Below, piece by piece: positions 33,236-45,281 of a DNA stretch of 64,000 nucleotides (position 1 is the first letter of the stretch; each line of letters starts with the position of its first letter). Source of the stretch: Xiphydria camelus. Lineage: Eukaryota; Arthropoda; Insecta; Hymenoptera; Xiphydriidae. The stretch spans positions 17,203,096-17,267,095 of the forward strand of contig OY783191.1 of the NCBI GenBank assembly GCA_963678675.1, in the 5' to 3' direction. The notes under the pieces were generated by a model. That model did no database searches. It saw only the letters and a program-made list of their open reading frames with translations, and was not told the DNA's origin. A program made the translations under genes and the position numbers.

Positions 33236-34626
33236 TTCGTATACGTCACGGGTCTCGATTAATACTTTTAGCACAAGATCCGAACTAGAGACGTCCTTCA
33301 CCCATCTGCTTACCGGATGAAAAGTATTTTTTATCAAACATAATACGTTAACGAATATATCACGAATGGGTTGCCTAATAAAATATGCTCAAGACTACCC
33401 TTAATTAAAAATATAATACATTTTTTTTCAATATTTCGCTCACGTGCTTACCAAATCAAGTTAATATCAATCGAAAGTACAAAGCATAAGGAACATGGAA
33501 AAATAAGGGGTTACCTGTCTTTTTCTGTTCCTATTACTGGATTGTCAGGTATAACCAGGTGAGCTGATATTAGTACCGATATCGGTATTTGTACCGATCT
33601 GCTTACTCATTAAACTATATATGAAAATAAAGATAATTTTATTGCAAACATGATGGTATAAGATTGCCTGCAAAAAATCGGTCATGAATCACGGTTGCCT
33701 GGCTTTGAAATTGAAAAATTGAAGCTAGCGAAGATACGCGACCGAGAAGCATTGCGCGTATTATTCGGTGCGATGGAGTAGGTACTGACAGGTTAGTGTC
33801 TGAAGTGAAAAGAGTATATTGACCTGCAGGTACAACAGCTCGCCCGTGCCAACATATCAAGAGACACGGCAGTGTCTCGCGGCATGTTTCAAGTAGTTTC
33901 GCGCTCAGACACGACAGCGCTGATGTCGCGATTCTATGTATACCGGAGGTGTTCAAACGAAACGAGCTACTAATAATTGCGAAACACCTGCGAAGGGTAC
34001 GCAGTCATAACTTGCTGGCATTGGAAAAATCCCCGTCTTTTCGCCCACTAGGGGTTCATAAGGACAGTAACCGCTTAGCCGTCCACCCAATTGCCGAGCT
34101 TCGAAAAGCCCGATGATTCGGTGGCCGTTTACCAGCGGGGGTCCCGTGGAGGCGGGTCACTTGCGCGTTCACGGCTCCGGCACCTCTGACACCTCTTGAT
34201 ACAGTACCGCATATGTCCGACAATCCTATTGTGAAGGAATGCGGAATTAGAGAGCAGACCTGCATGCTACTCTAGTAGTGTACTCAGTTCCTTACATGGT
34301 ATTATTCACCATGATTTACAATGAGACTACAAAGTAGGTACTGACAGTAAACTTTTAATTACTTTAAATTAAATATAAAATATTAAAATGTGAGAAAGAT
34401 TTTTCAAATATTTTCAATTAACACTCTCGCCGCTGAAGAACATTTCGGAATTCGACCCCCTGGGCCATTACTGTAGTTTTTTTCATAAGTTTGCTTTTAG
34501 TTATTTCTAAATTAGGTAATAAACGTATTCGAACGACTAAAATATATTACCCAAAGAACCGTTATACAAATTCGCTTTTGTTATCTCGTATTGCCACCTT
34601 ATGTAAAGCCGCAGGCCAAAACTATA

Positions 34627-36264
34627 TACAGGGTGGACCAGGTTAAACGTCATTTTTTCTGATATGTGATAGAACAACAACAAAAAAGTAGACTTTCATA
34701 AGAAAATTTTTTTCAAAAATGTTGCCTAACAAAGATACAGGGTGTCAGTTTCGAAAAAAAATGGTTTTCTCATCATAACTTCTAAACTACTTGATCGATT
34801 TCCATGAAATTTCGCACACAGGCTAATGTAGAACAGCTCTAAGCAATAATTAAATAATTTTTAAAAATTCTCCTGTGGCGTAGATACTAGGGGCCGGTAA
34901 CCCCTTTCCCCCTCCCAATCTTCGGCGCCACTGGATATTTTGCAAAGAAAATTTAATTATTGGATTCCTCGTTTAATTTAGAGAAAAAAATCACCCTTGC
35001 AAATTTTTGATTTATGGCTTCGTTTTTGAGATATTTATTTTAATTTATAGGGTTGCGAGCAGGCCAAAGCTAGGTTGAACTCCATTAATTGTGATATGTG
35101 ATAGAGCAACAACAAAAAATAGATTCTCATGAGAAAATTTTTTTCAAAAATGTTTCCCAACAAAGATATAGGGTGTCAAAGTTTCGAAAAAAAAACATGG
35201 TTTTCTCATCATAACTTCTAAACTACTTGATCGATTTCCATGAAATTTCGCACACAGGCTAATGTCGTACAGCTCTAAGTAATAATTAAATAATTTTAAA
35301 AAATTCTCCAGTGGCGTAGATACTGGGGGACGGTACCCCCCTTTTCCCCTTCCCAATCTTCGGCGCCACTGGATATTTTGCAAAGAAAACTTAATTATTG
35401 GATTCCCCGTTTAATTTAAAGAAAAAAATCACCCTTGCAAATTTTTGATTTGTGACTTCGTTTTTGAGATTTTTTCTTTAAACTAAACGGGGAATCCAAT
35501 AATTAAATTTTCTTTGCAAAATATCCAGTGGCACCGAAGATTGGGAATGGGAAAAGGGGGGTACCGGCCCCCAGTATCTACGCCACTGGAGAATTTTTTA
35601 AAATTATTTAATTATTATTTAGAGCTGTACGACATTAGCCTGTGTGCGAAATTTCATGGAAATCGATCCAGTGGCTTAGAATTTATGATAAGAAAACCAT
35701 TTTTTTCGAAACTTTGACATCCTATCTTTGGTAGGAAACATTTTTGAAAAAAATTTTCTCATGAGAATCTATTTTTTTTGTTGCTCTATCACATATCACA
35801 ATTAATGGAGTTCAACCTAGCTTTGGCCTGCTCGCAACCCTATAAATTAAAATAAATATCTCAAAAACGAAGCCATAAATCAACAATTTGCAAGGGTGAT
35901 TTTTTCCTCTAAATTAAACGGGGAATCCAATAATTAAATTTTCTTTGCAAAATATCCAGTGGCACCGAAGATTGGGAGGGGGAAAGGGGGGTACCGGCCC
36001 CTAGTATCTACGCCACTGGAGAATTTTTAAAAATTATTTAATTATTGCTTAGAGCTGATATACATTAGCCTGTGTGCGAAATTTCATGGAAATCGATCAA
36101 GTAGTTTAGAAGTTATGATGAGAAAACCATTTTTTTTTCGAAACTTTGACACCCTGTATCTTTGTTAGGAAACATTTTTTTTTTAATTTTCTTATGAAAG
36201 TACTTTTTTTTGGTTGTTCTATCACATGTAAAAAAAAATGACGTTTAACCTGGTCCACCCTGTA
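34627..36264. mobile_element. mariner-type hairpin element with duplicated arms
   Basis: TACAGGGTGGACCAGGTTAA and TTAACCTGGTCCACCCTGTA are perfect inverted ends flanked by TA (34625-34626, 36265-36266). Each arm contains two direct copies of a ~420-bp unit (marked by CATAACTTCTAAACTACTTG, CAGTGGCGTAGATACT and TCTTCGGCGCCACTGGATATT), so the order is unit-unit-inverted unit-inverted unit, with the centre near 35465. ORFs here (for example 35144-35383) are translations of the repeat. Confidence 0.88.
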
Positions 36265-36934
36265 TATCACGGTTTAGCTCTAGGCCATAGAAACTCGTTC
36301 CCCATATGGAATCAACGTAGCGTGTAACAAAAATGATACACCAAAACTTTACCGATTTGATATCGGTATGCATTGGTTGTTTGGTTATAACAAGAGTGTA
36401 CATTAATGTTACACTGGCGGTGAGAGTGTTAAATATATGGATATAGTGAAATATAAATATTTCTATCGGAATAATAATATGTTAGTGATAATTAATCGAT
36501 AAATTTTATAAAATTTATATATCTACTCTATAAAAGTACCACAGCAAACGAACAGAAAAATTACATTTTTTAGAAAGCGATAAAAAATCATTAACAAATT
36601 GGTGTAAAAACTTTATTATAAAACAATGAATACAATAACAATCTTAATTCAATATTTTTTAATTACTAAACATTATTCACAGTCCGTTTCATCAGAGAAG
36701 TTAGGTGATTATCCTTTAATTCTGAAGAATCGTCATCATTATCCTTTTCAGTAATTTGAAAAATATCGTCTATTTTCAAAAGTGTCCTCGTTTTTCCAAA
36801 CATTTTTCCTCTTTTTCTGTACATTCGAGAAACAGACATAAAGTAATAAATTGTCGCTTCCGGGCACGCAGAAATAAAAATACAAAGGTGCTTGAATTTT
36901 TGAACGAAAATAATTTTACCAGGAATCCTACCGT
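36265..36934. other. unassigned interval
   Basis: AT-rich sequence between two repeats. Overlapping short ORFs at 36666-37019 occur on both strands and partly read through the hairpin; none is supported. Confidence 0.35.
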
Positions 36935-37018
36935 AATAAATGAGGCGTCTAGATGCAAAACCAGATATTTTCTTTATAAATATATAGGAAATACCTGGTT
37001 TCGCATCTAGGCGTCTCA
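36935..37018. repeat. 84-bp hairpin
   Basis: GAGGCGTCTAGATGCAAAACCAG pairs with CTGGTTTCGCATCTAGGCGTCTC around an AT-rich loop of about 35 bp. Probably a tiny palindromic MITE; TSD not evident. Confidence 0.7.
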
Positions 37019-37525
37019 AATGTAATAACGGGGAGCACGTATTTTTTCCGCAAACTAAGGGATGTAAACAGCTAGTCGCTCGTAGTTGCTTTTTCTCGGC
37101 ATTTTAGTAGTGTTATCTTTTTCAACCATACGAGGAAACAGCATACGCACTCTCTCTCTCATTTAACAGTCGTGGCTTCCTATTCTATCGTACCGAATAG
37201 TACGCGCGTCTTGGCTAGCTCCAATAAAGGACCCCGCACAAATCTTATGGAAATTTGGTCCGGTGGATTTGGCTGGGCTTCATATATGTTATAGATCTTG
37301 ACGTTCTGATAAAAAGTTATCATTACCACAACAACGAAAAAAGAACAATTTTTGAGTTTTGAGACCTTAAAGTTCATACTTTTTGCTTTCCGTCATACGA
37401 TCTACTGGATCGAAATAATCATGTAAAATAAGGTTTTCTGTGAATTTTGCTAAAAATCACGTATTTTTTAGTTGGTGAGCTAACAATTCAGGTATCACCC
37501 GGTCAGACAAAAAAAAGGCATTTCT

Positions 37526-37550
37526 GGGGGGGGGGGGGGGGGGGGGGGGG
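37526..37550 (+). repeat. run of 25 G
   Basis: An uninterrupted G25 lies in the left inner arm. The matching position in the right arm is a C13 run at 39695-39707. Confidence 0.95.
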
Positions 37551-38728
37551 TACTTTAAAGTTGCCGCTTTTTACTCGAAACCATACGCTCTTTTTCAGTC
37601 AATTCAAGCACGCATTTGCCTCCATATACTTATGCGCGAGTGTGTGCGTGCGCATAGATTTTAATTTTTTAATGTCTGATTTTTCTAATTTTTTCCGTGT
37701 ATCTGCATTGTTTTAGCGCACAAATCTGATGGAAACTGGTTCAGTACTGAAATCCTCGCGTACTTCACATATATTGTTGTTTATGACCTCCTGATCAAGT
37801 TACCATTACCATAGACTCAAAAATTGTACCAAAGCTAGGAGACTTTTAAGTACCTTTTACACCTTTTACTTGCGATCATACGCTCTGCTGTATTAAACTA
37901 GTCTAATGGCTCTTAGATTCTGGTGAATATGTCTCACCTTCACGAATATTATAGGTCATGATCAGCTGTTTAAATGTCACCATAAATGCAAACTCAAAAA
38001 TTAAACAGGTTCGAAAATCGGAGAATTTAAAGTTATCGTTTTTTACTTGCGATCTTACGTTCTACTCAATCAATCTCCGGAATGTATGCAACATGGTTCG
38101 AGTCGTATGGACATGTTCTTCCCTCTACACATCCACACATGTGTGTGCATTTGTGTATGCATTTGTCATATGTATGCGAATATACCTAATATGTGTACAA
38201 TGTTATCCGCTCTTTGCGATGCCCAGGATGAACGACGTGGACATATCTGAATTAGAGTAAGATTGTCTGTATTGTTTCTGGCGCATATCACTAGTGTGGT
38301 TACATTTTGATAAAAGCTTTCTTTCGTTACTTAGCATTTCTATTACTTCATTTGGATTATGTTGCGGTCGTCTATGACCAGCATCTAAAACGGCATGCAG
38401 TAGAGAAGTTGAAGGGTAATGGACATTAACGAGGTATGCATATATGTATGTATATATCGCGGTGATGCTAATATTACTAAGGATCGATATTCTTAATTCC
38501 GACCATCGTTTGTCGAAACAGTGACATTTGAAAAGCTGATCATGACCTGCAATATTCGTGCAGGTGAGACATATTCACCAGGATTTAAGAGCAATATAAC
38601 TAGTTTAATACAGTAGAGCGTACGGTCGCAAGTAAAAGGTGTACTACTTAAAAGTCTCCTAGCTCTGGTACATTTTTTGAGTCTATGGCAATGGTAACTT
38701 TTGATTACGAGGTCTTAAACTACTATAA

Positions 38729-39468
38729 GTTCGTTCCAACTAACATGAGAACTGGTTCTGAACTCGGCGGAGTGTGCGCAGTCTGAATTAGCCGTTCCAA
38801 CAAACACAGAACTGGTTCTGGAACGATTCCAAAGAGCGTTCCAACTAAACTGCGAACTGTAACAGAACGGTTCTAGAACGGTAATTCCAGTCCCTAGTTC
38901 TGAGTTGGGACGATTTTCTAGCCCACGCGTAGTAAGGCGCGAGACGCGCTCTATTTGAATCTGTGAGTCCAAGAACAGTACAAATGCATAAAGATAGTTT
39001 CGAGAAAAAATGAAAAAACATAATAACTCCACAATGAGTTAATGGCCATGATATAAAAGTTGTGATAACTTTTTAAGTAAATGATAATTGAAAATAAAAA
39101 ATCCGAAAAAATCACTCCCCTCCAAGTTATAGAAGGAAAAAATGTATGCACTTGTACTCTTTTTGGACTCATCTTTCTTTTTCTTATTTTTTGAATGTTT
39201 ATGCATGATAAGCCCTTGAAAACTGTAATGTTTTTTACGTTTCAACAATTAGTTGAACTCACACATCCGCTTAGGATAACCCGTGATTTTCCGCAAAATG
39301 TATACAAAAGGTGGACAAGCCTCCCTGTGCTGTGTGCGATCCTGTGTTCCAACACATCCCATGAATTCAGTTCTAGAACGCATCTGACTGGCGTATGCGC
39401 ATTAAATAATTCTTAACTAGTTCCAGGACGGTTCTAGAACTGTCCTAAAATGCTTGTTGGAACGAACC
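38729..39468. mobile_element. 740-bp TIR element in the right inner arm
   Basis: GTTCGTTCCAACTAACATG and CATTTTAGGACAGTTCT-side end ...TGCTTGTTGGAACGAACC are inverted. TAA flanks both sides (38726-38728, 39469-39471), suggesting PIF/Harbinger. GTTCTAGAACGG and GGTTCTGGAACG motifs recur near both ends. The uninterrupted left arm (37750-37790) shows the site without the insertion. Non-coding. Confidence 0.7.
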
Positions 39469-40493
39469 TAATATATGTGAAGTACGCGAGGATTTCAGCA
39501 CTGAACCAGTTTCCATCAGATTTGAGCGCTAAAACAATGCAGATACACCGAAAAAATTAGAAAAATCAGACATTAAAAAATTAAAATCTATGCGCACGCA
39601 CACACTCGCGCATAAGTATATGGAGGCAAATGCGTGCTTGAATTGACTGAAAAAGAGCGTATGGTTTCGACTAAAAAGCGGCAATTTTAAAGTACCCCCC
39701 CCCCCCCTAAATGCTTATTTTTTGTCTGACCGGGTGATACCTGAATCGTTAGCTCACCAACTACAAAATACGTGATTTTTAGCAAAATTCACAGAAAACC
39801 TGATTTTACATGATTATTTCGATCCAATACGACGTATCGATCCGATCGTCCGATTTTCGATCGTATGACGGAAAGCAAAAAAGTATGAACTTTAAGGTCT
39901 CAAAACTCAAAAACTATCTATTTTTCGTTGTTGCGGCAATGATAACTTTTGATCGGAACGTCAAGATCTACAACATATATCAAGCCCAGCCAAATCCACC
40001 GGACCAAATTCCCATAAGGTTTGTGCGGGTTCCTTTCAAAACCTGGCAACCGTGACTCATGACCGATTTTTTGCAGGCAACCTGTATAAGGTATACATTA
40101 TATTACGATGGTATACATCGTAATTGCAATAAAATTATCTTTATTTTCATATATAGTTTAATGAGTAAGCAGATCAGTACAAATTACTAGTATCAGCTCA
40201 CCTGTTTATACCTGGCAACCCAGTCATAGGAGCAGAAAAAGGCAGGCAACCTTACTTTTACATGTCCTTATGCTTTGTACTTTCGATTGATATTAACTTC
40301 ATTTGGTAAGAATATGAGTGAAATATCGAAAAAAATTAATTACGATATTTTTAAGTAAGGGTAGTCTTGAGCATATTTTATTAGGCAACCCATTCGCGAT
40401 ATATCCGTTAACGTATTATGTTTGATAAAAAATACTTTTTATCCGGTAACCAGATGGGTGAAAGACGCCTCTTGTTCGGATCTTAAACTAAAG

Positions 40494-40690
40494 TAAGTCT
40501 GGGATAGTTGGACTATGTTTTTTTAAAGTCATTTTTTCCGAAACTTTGCAATGTCTAGGATTTTGTATATATTTTTATAATATGTATATATAACCTTGAA
40601 CCATTGTAAGCACCTCTCCAGCTGTTACACTGATCACACTTGAAGTTATGATTTTTTCCTTTTTTTTACTCGGTGGTCCATCTATCCCGG
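40494..40690. mobile_element. possible pogo-type MITE
   Basis: AGTCTGGGATAGTTGGAC and GTCCATCTATCCCGGG form inverted ends bounded by TA; a third copy (TTAGATGGACCAC) lies at 40700. A short ORF after it (40704-40889) has CRDCATESC but no recognisable domain. Confidence 0.4.
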
Positions 40691-40929
40691 GTACTCGGGT
40701 TAGATGGACCACTTCCTAGGGATTGATGGACCTCTGGTATACGTTACTAAATTAGGCTATAACACAAGAAATACAGGTTATCAAAGGTATAAAAATGTGA
40801 GAGTTAAAAAAACAACTGCGAAAGATATCTGTCGGGATTGCGCTACGGAATCATGCATAGACCCAATAATTTGTCCTATAAAGGGTTAAACTGCCATTTT
40901 TTGTTAATATATGTCTATAATCAAAAACA

Positions 40930-41981
40930 ATGGAACGCGAAGTTTTTTTATGTGTACTTCTACACTACTTTGATTTTTAAAAAAGTGCTGCTGCAGCTCA
41001 TCAATTACTCGTCCAAACTAATGCTGAATCTGCTCCATCAGAAAGAATATGTATAGACTGGTTTCGTCGCTTCAAAAATGGAAACTGTGATGTTCACGGC
41101 AAACAACGGCCAGGTCAAACAAAGATGATCAAAGATGAACAAACGCAAGCTCTACAGCATGTCCCGCGCAGGGACCTTGAAATTTACCTTCGGCTGGGGC
41201 TTGGTCGGTACTCGAGTAATTTATACCGGTAGAAGTCGAGTCGGTAGTTAGAGTTGGTGTCAATTCGGGAGATCGAAGCGTCTAACCGCGAAATCGTGAA
41301 TTTGTGAATAATGGTAATTTCATTCAAGTATGCCATTGTCAATCATCTAAAGATCTCGATTTCTTTGCTTGCAAAGCATAAAAAGAAAAGTTTTTTATGG
41401 CGTATCATAACCGGCGATGAAGAAATAGATCTATTTCGACAAACCGAAACGTAAAAAATCATGAGTTGATCCTGGCCAACCGTCAACGTCGATACCCAAA
41501 CGAAACACCCACTGTCACAAAACAATGCTTTCAATTTGGTGGGACATGGAAGGTGTCGTTCATTATGAGCTGTTGAAACCGAATTAAACAATGCCAAACG
41601 TTATCAACAACAATTGGAGCGTTTAAATGATAATTTCATGCAAAAACGACCATCAATTGCATCAAATCACCGAAAAGTGATTCTTTTTCACAACTCTCGG
41701 CCTCGTTTTGCTACAGCCGTAAAAGAAACATTGATGAAACTTGAATGGGAAGTTCTCCCGTACCCAGCGTATTCTCCAGACCTGGCCCCGAGTGATTATC
41801 ATTTATTTAGATCGATGCAACATGACTTGGAAGATACATACTTCCATAATTACCATGAGAAGTCAAAAATTGGGTTGCTGAGTGGATTAGCTGAGAAAGT
41901 AGACAATTCTTTCGTCGCGGAATTCAACTTCTGCCAGAAAAGTGGGAAAAAGTTAGTTTCCAAAGGGAAATACTTCGACTG
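40930..41981 (+). pseudogene. mariner transposase relic A
   Basis: Starts at ATG 40930 (MEREVFLCVLLHYFDF, then a stop), with the HTH linker ERICIDWFRRFKNGNCDVHGK. A stretch of about 170 bp unrelated to mariner (about 41165-41335) interrupts it. It resumes with RITGDEE, then LFHNSRPRFATAV in place of HDNARPH (second catalytic Asp changed to Asn), and YPAYSPDLAPSDYHLFRSMQ for the third Asp. It ends at TGA 41979-41981. Frame changes and the lost Asp make it inactive. No clear TIRs were found. Confidence 0.85.
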
Positions 41982-42495
41982 AGATATTCACATATTTTAT
42001 TACGACATAATGTTTTAAAAACAAGAAAGAAACAGCGACTTTCAATATAACCCCCTAATATATTTCCGTGCGGGTACGGAGCAGAGGTGGTAATACATGG
42101 TATTAACTCTTTCTCCCTCTCGCGCTCTAGAAAAAGTTTAGAGTAAAAAAATACTACTAGAGTGACGAATCGCAGAGCCCCACCGTTGTGAGCGCAAATT
42201 GCTCCATAAACAGATAGATAGACAGACAGACTGACTGACCGACCCACAAACAGAAAGATAGACGAAGCGTAAATCCGACCGTGTAACCTCCTCGTGGTAC
42301 GCTTTGGGTAATGCTAATACCGGCGGTATCTACTCAATTTTAGGTTGAAAAAATTCCGTAATGATAAGTAAAAGTAGTGGGTGCAAAGAAATGTAATAGA
42401 GTACCACCTACATCCTCAAGTGCGGAAGAACAAGGTGATCCCTTGATTTATTTTTCCATTTTGGTCGGTACAAACAAGTAGAAAACATCGAAATA
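41982..42495. other. gene-free interval with GATA/GACA simple repeat
   Basis: Contains AGATAGATAGACAGACAGAC at 42212-42245. The part from about 42360 is the left half of the repeat whose uninterrupted relative is at 29640-29890. Confidence 0.6.
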
Positions 42496-43672
42496 TTAGG
42501 TGTACAAATAAGTTTTAGGACACTTCCATTCCATGTCATAAAAGTAATTCAAAGTTACCACTCACATATGTCACGGTGGCACTTGTTATGTAGTATCGAA
42601 ACATAAGGGAGTCATAGATATAACCTTTAAATTCTGTGAATAAAACATGCACACCAATAAGCTCTTTATTAGACACTGCATGCGCTATGAATTCCATCAA
42701 GGAAAAAGTGTTAGGAAAGCATGTGAATCGATATGTTCTGTTCTCGGAAATGACATTGTATCTAAAAGTACACGTGAGTATTGGTATAAGAGATTGATCG
42801 ACGGTGATTTTGATGTTAGTGATAGTGAACCAACCGGGGCCCCTGTAAAGGTGGATGACAGGGAACTGCAAGCGTTGCTGGATGAAAACTCTTGCCAGAC
42901 GGAAAAACAACTTCAGGAACAGCTAGGAGTAACTCAACAAACTATTTCCTATCGCTTTGACGCAATGGGAAAGATTCAAAAAGGAACAAAGTGGGTACCA
43001 CACTCTTTGACTCAAGCAAATAAAAATAGCCGTCTTTTGACATATGTTTGAATCTTTACAACAAACAACAAAGAAAGTCTTTTTTGTGGAAAATTGTGAC
43101 CGGCGATGAAAAGTGGATTTATTTTGATAATCTGAAACGCTGATATCATTGGATTGACCTCGGCGAGCCGACGACATCGACGCCAAAGCGCAATATTCAC
43201 TGTAACAAAGTCATGCTGTGTATATTGGTGAGAATATGAAATATTAACAACTAATACGATTTAACCAAGAAATTGACCAAAAGCGTCCATTTACTGGCAA
43301 AGGAAAATGTCCAGTAAAACTGCTCCATGACAACGCCAGGCCTCATGTGGGTTGACCGATCAAGGATACGTTAATGGCTCTTGGATGGGAAGTTGTACCA
43401 CACCCGGCGTATTCACCAGACTTAGCTCCAATTGATTTTCACTTGTTCCAGAAAATGCAAAACGAATTGTCTGATGTGCGATTCAAAATATTTTAAGAAG
43501 TCCAAAAATGAGCCGATAACTTCCCTATCTCGCAAGATGAAACTTTCTTTGCGGAAAGCATCCGTGAATTGCCCAAAATATGGCTGAAGGTCATTGAAAA
43601 TGAGGGGGACATTTTTCAAAAATAAATTTTGAATTATTGTAAAAGTGCCCTAAAGCTTATTTGTACACCTAA
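42496..43672 (+). mobile_element. mariner element B, full length but inactive
   Basis: TTAGGTGTACAAATAAG and CTTATTTGTACACCTAA are perfect inverted ends flanked by TA (42494-42495, 43673-43674). Total 1177 bp. The repeat at 29640-29890 shows the same target without the element, which confirms both boundaries. Confidence 0.93.
42647..43625 (+). pseudogene. mariner transposase of element B
   Basis: The open part 42647-43051 has the N-terminal HTH region (RYEFHQGKSVRKACESI, STREYWYKRLIDGDFDVSDSE) and the second HTH (QTEKQLQEQLGVTQQTIS). Beyond it, in other frames, are IVTGDEKWIYFD, LHDNARPHVG and YSPDLAPIDFHLFQ, so all three catalytic Asp codons are still present, with PEN-like decay from stops and frameshifts between them. 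It ends with EGDIFQK and TAA at 43623-43625. Length (about 325 codons) is typical of mariner. Confidence 0.88.
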
Positions 43673-43826
43673 TAAAAATCCTAAATCCTTTCTCAGGTAC
43701 TCATTTTACTCGGAAGAATCTACACTTTAAGATACCGTTGAGTTTGGTTTGTTTCAATAATTTTTCGTAAAGTTACATCGAGTAGAATCAAAAACGAGAA
43801 ATATGAAATTTTTAACGTAATCTTAA

Positions 43827-43899
43827 CCCCTTGACATATAAATAAAACGGTATTCGATGCAGTACAAACGTCTCCCAGACGTCATTGTATGTCAAGGGG
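43827..43899. mobile_element. 73-bp TTAA mini-MITE
   Basis: CCCCTTGACATA and TATGTCAAGGGG are perfect inverted ends flanked by TTAA (43823-43826, 43900-43903). The ends share CCCCTT with the TTAA MITE at 19136-19449. Too short to encode anything. Confidence 0.85.
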
Positions 43900-44187
43900 T
43901 TAAAATGGATATTATGCCATCAAAATCGTAAAAAATTTTTGTTGCCAAGTATTTTTAAACGAAAATTTAGGGTAATTCAGGTCTGCTGAATTAAAAAATA
44001 AAAGTATTATAGTTTTTTCAAATTGGCTCTAGTTTTTGAGATGACGGATACCATCAATTTTAAAAAAAATTAGCCATAACGGGTGCTTTTTATAAGGGGA
44101 TATATGCGAAAACTCTACTTTTCTCGGCAATTCTAGTCTTGATTACTTGCTTTTGCGCGTGCATGTGACCGGTTTACGGATCTTTAA

Positions 44188-44943
44188 GGTAGTACTATCG
44201 CCCATCTCACCACCTAATAGGGGCACCCCGGGGGGGTATAAGAAAATATTCATTTCGGCAGGAAAAAGCTTCTAAAATTTGCTCATTGAAGCTTCTTTTG
44301 AATGTTTTTCGTAACCCTTTTCGGGAAAAAAACAGAAATAAAAATTTTGCATAAAAAAATATTTCATATTTTCTTAATGCACCACAACCGTACAGATCCG
44401 TACAGCCCTGTCTCAATACATTCCCGTTTCGTATATACGGATATACGCACACTAGTATCGTAAGGTCCGTATCGAAAACGTGGCAACACCGCTTCAACAC
44501 TATACTGATAAGTATTGGGACCGCTGTTTACCGATGGCGACGCTTGCACTGAATACGTCACGTGCTGTTGCCACGTTCTCTCCGCTCAATTTCCCCTCTC
44601 CTACGTGATTACTAGTGTCATTACATTATATTTTTTACTCAATAACTAAACGGTGGATCCGGCGCATTTTTTTTTTGGATTTTTTTATGAATATAGAACT
44701 GTGTGAATTTTTTAAAATAAATCGGTGGATCTTTTAGCTTAAAAATGTGAAAGATTCTTCAAATCATGCCCATTTACATGAGGTTAAATGAGAGAAATGC
44801 ACATCTTTAAAATTTAATATCTTTATTTTCTGACGGTATATCGTTTTTTTTTCACTAACAAAAATGTTTTATTTTGTCGAGATCTACGTCTGAAAAAAAT
44901 TTCAGAATTTCCGTAGATGAATCGATATCGTGATAGTACTACC
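44188..44943. mobile_element. 756-bp TTAA-flanked element
   Basis: GGTAGTACTATCGCC and the reverse complement of the right end (GGTAGTACTATCACG) match. TTAA lies on both sides (44184-44187, 44944-44947). The interior is AT-rich and non-coding. It directly abuts the next element across a single shared TTAA. Confidence 0.75.
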
Positions 44944-44947
44944 TTAA

Positions 44948-45281
44948 ATAAAGCTGGACCACCGATCAGTTAAAGCTGTCGTGTCCCACTTTTCGGAATT
45001 AATAAATGCGCCATGCTGTACAGTAGGCAATATTGATTGATCATTGGCTGTTAAATAGCCAATCATAACACAGGGTTTTAGAGGGGTTTAAAGTTTCGAT
45101 CGATATATATTAGTAACAAACACTTAAAATCCCCCAAAACGACAACGTGGTTACCAATACAAACTTAGTGATACACATAAAATCCCCCAAAGAAACGTAC
45201 AACATGGCATCCAAAAGAACCCTCTGGCCGATGGGACAAAAAATGGTGGTAGGGGTAATGTGATCGGTGATCCAGCTTTAT
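44948..45281. mobile_element. 334-bp TTAA-flanked element
   Basis: ATAAAGCTGGACCACCGATCA and TGATCGGTGATCCAGCTTTAT are inverted, with one mismatch, and flanked by TTAA (44944-44947 and 45282-45285). Inside is a direct repeat of TAAAATCCCCCAAA (about 45126 and 45179). Non-coding. Confidence 0.8.

Larger units (their letters stand above)
33711..37223. mobile_element. 3.5-kb TIR-bounded insertion in the left arm
   Basis: GAAGCTAGCGAAGATACGCG (from about 33722) and the reverse complement of the right end (GGAGCTAGCCAAGACGCGCG) match, and the similarity goes on through GCGCGTATTATTCGGTGCGAT. The TIR is about 80 bp with one ~20-bp length difference. It contains the element 34627-36264 and the hairpin at 36935-37018, and otherwise non-coding DNA. 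Boundaries are good to about 10 bp. Confidence 0.55.
33275..40484. mobile_element. 7.2-kb foldback element carrying nested insertions
   Basis: The outer arms 33275-33710 and 40035-40484 are inverted copies (AAGATCCGAAC... and ...GTTCGGATCTT; CATGAATCACGGTTGCCTGG against CAGGCAACCGTGACTCATG-type text). The inner arms 37224-37985 and 38517-40034 are also inverted. The left arm is interrupted at 33711-37223 and the right arm at 38729-39468. Without these the hairpin is about 3 kb with a ~0.5-kb loop (37990-38515). The arms contain imperfect direct units marked by TTTAAAGTT...TACTTGCGATCATACG at 37365, 37550, 37845 and 38024. No coding sequence is supported. Confidence 0.75.

Noticed and set aside
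35144..35717. ORFs beginning MQNIQW with a GYRPPV motif, two copies in opposite orientation
   Set aside because: Both are translations of the repeated unit of the hairpin element 34627-36264 and appear in inverted copies; not genes.
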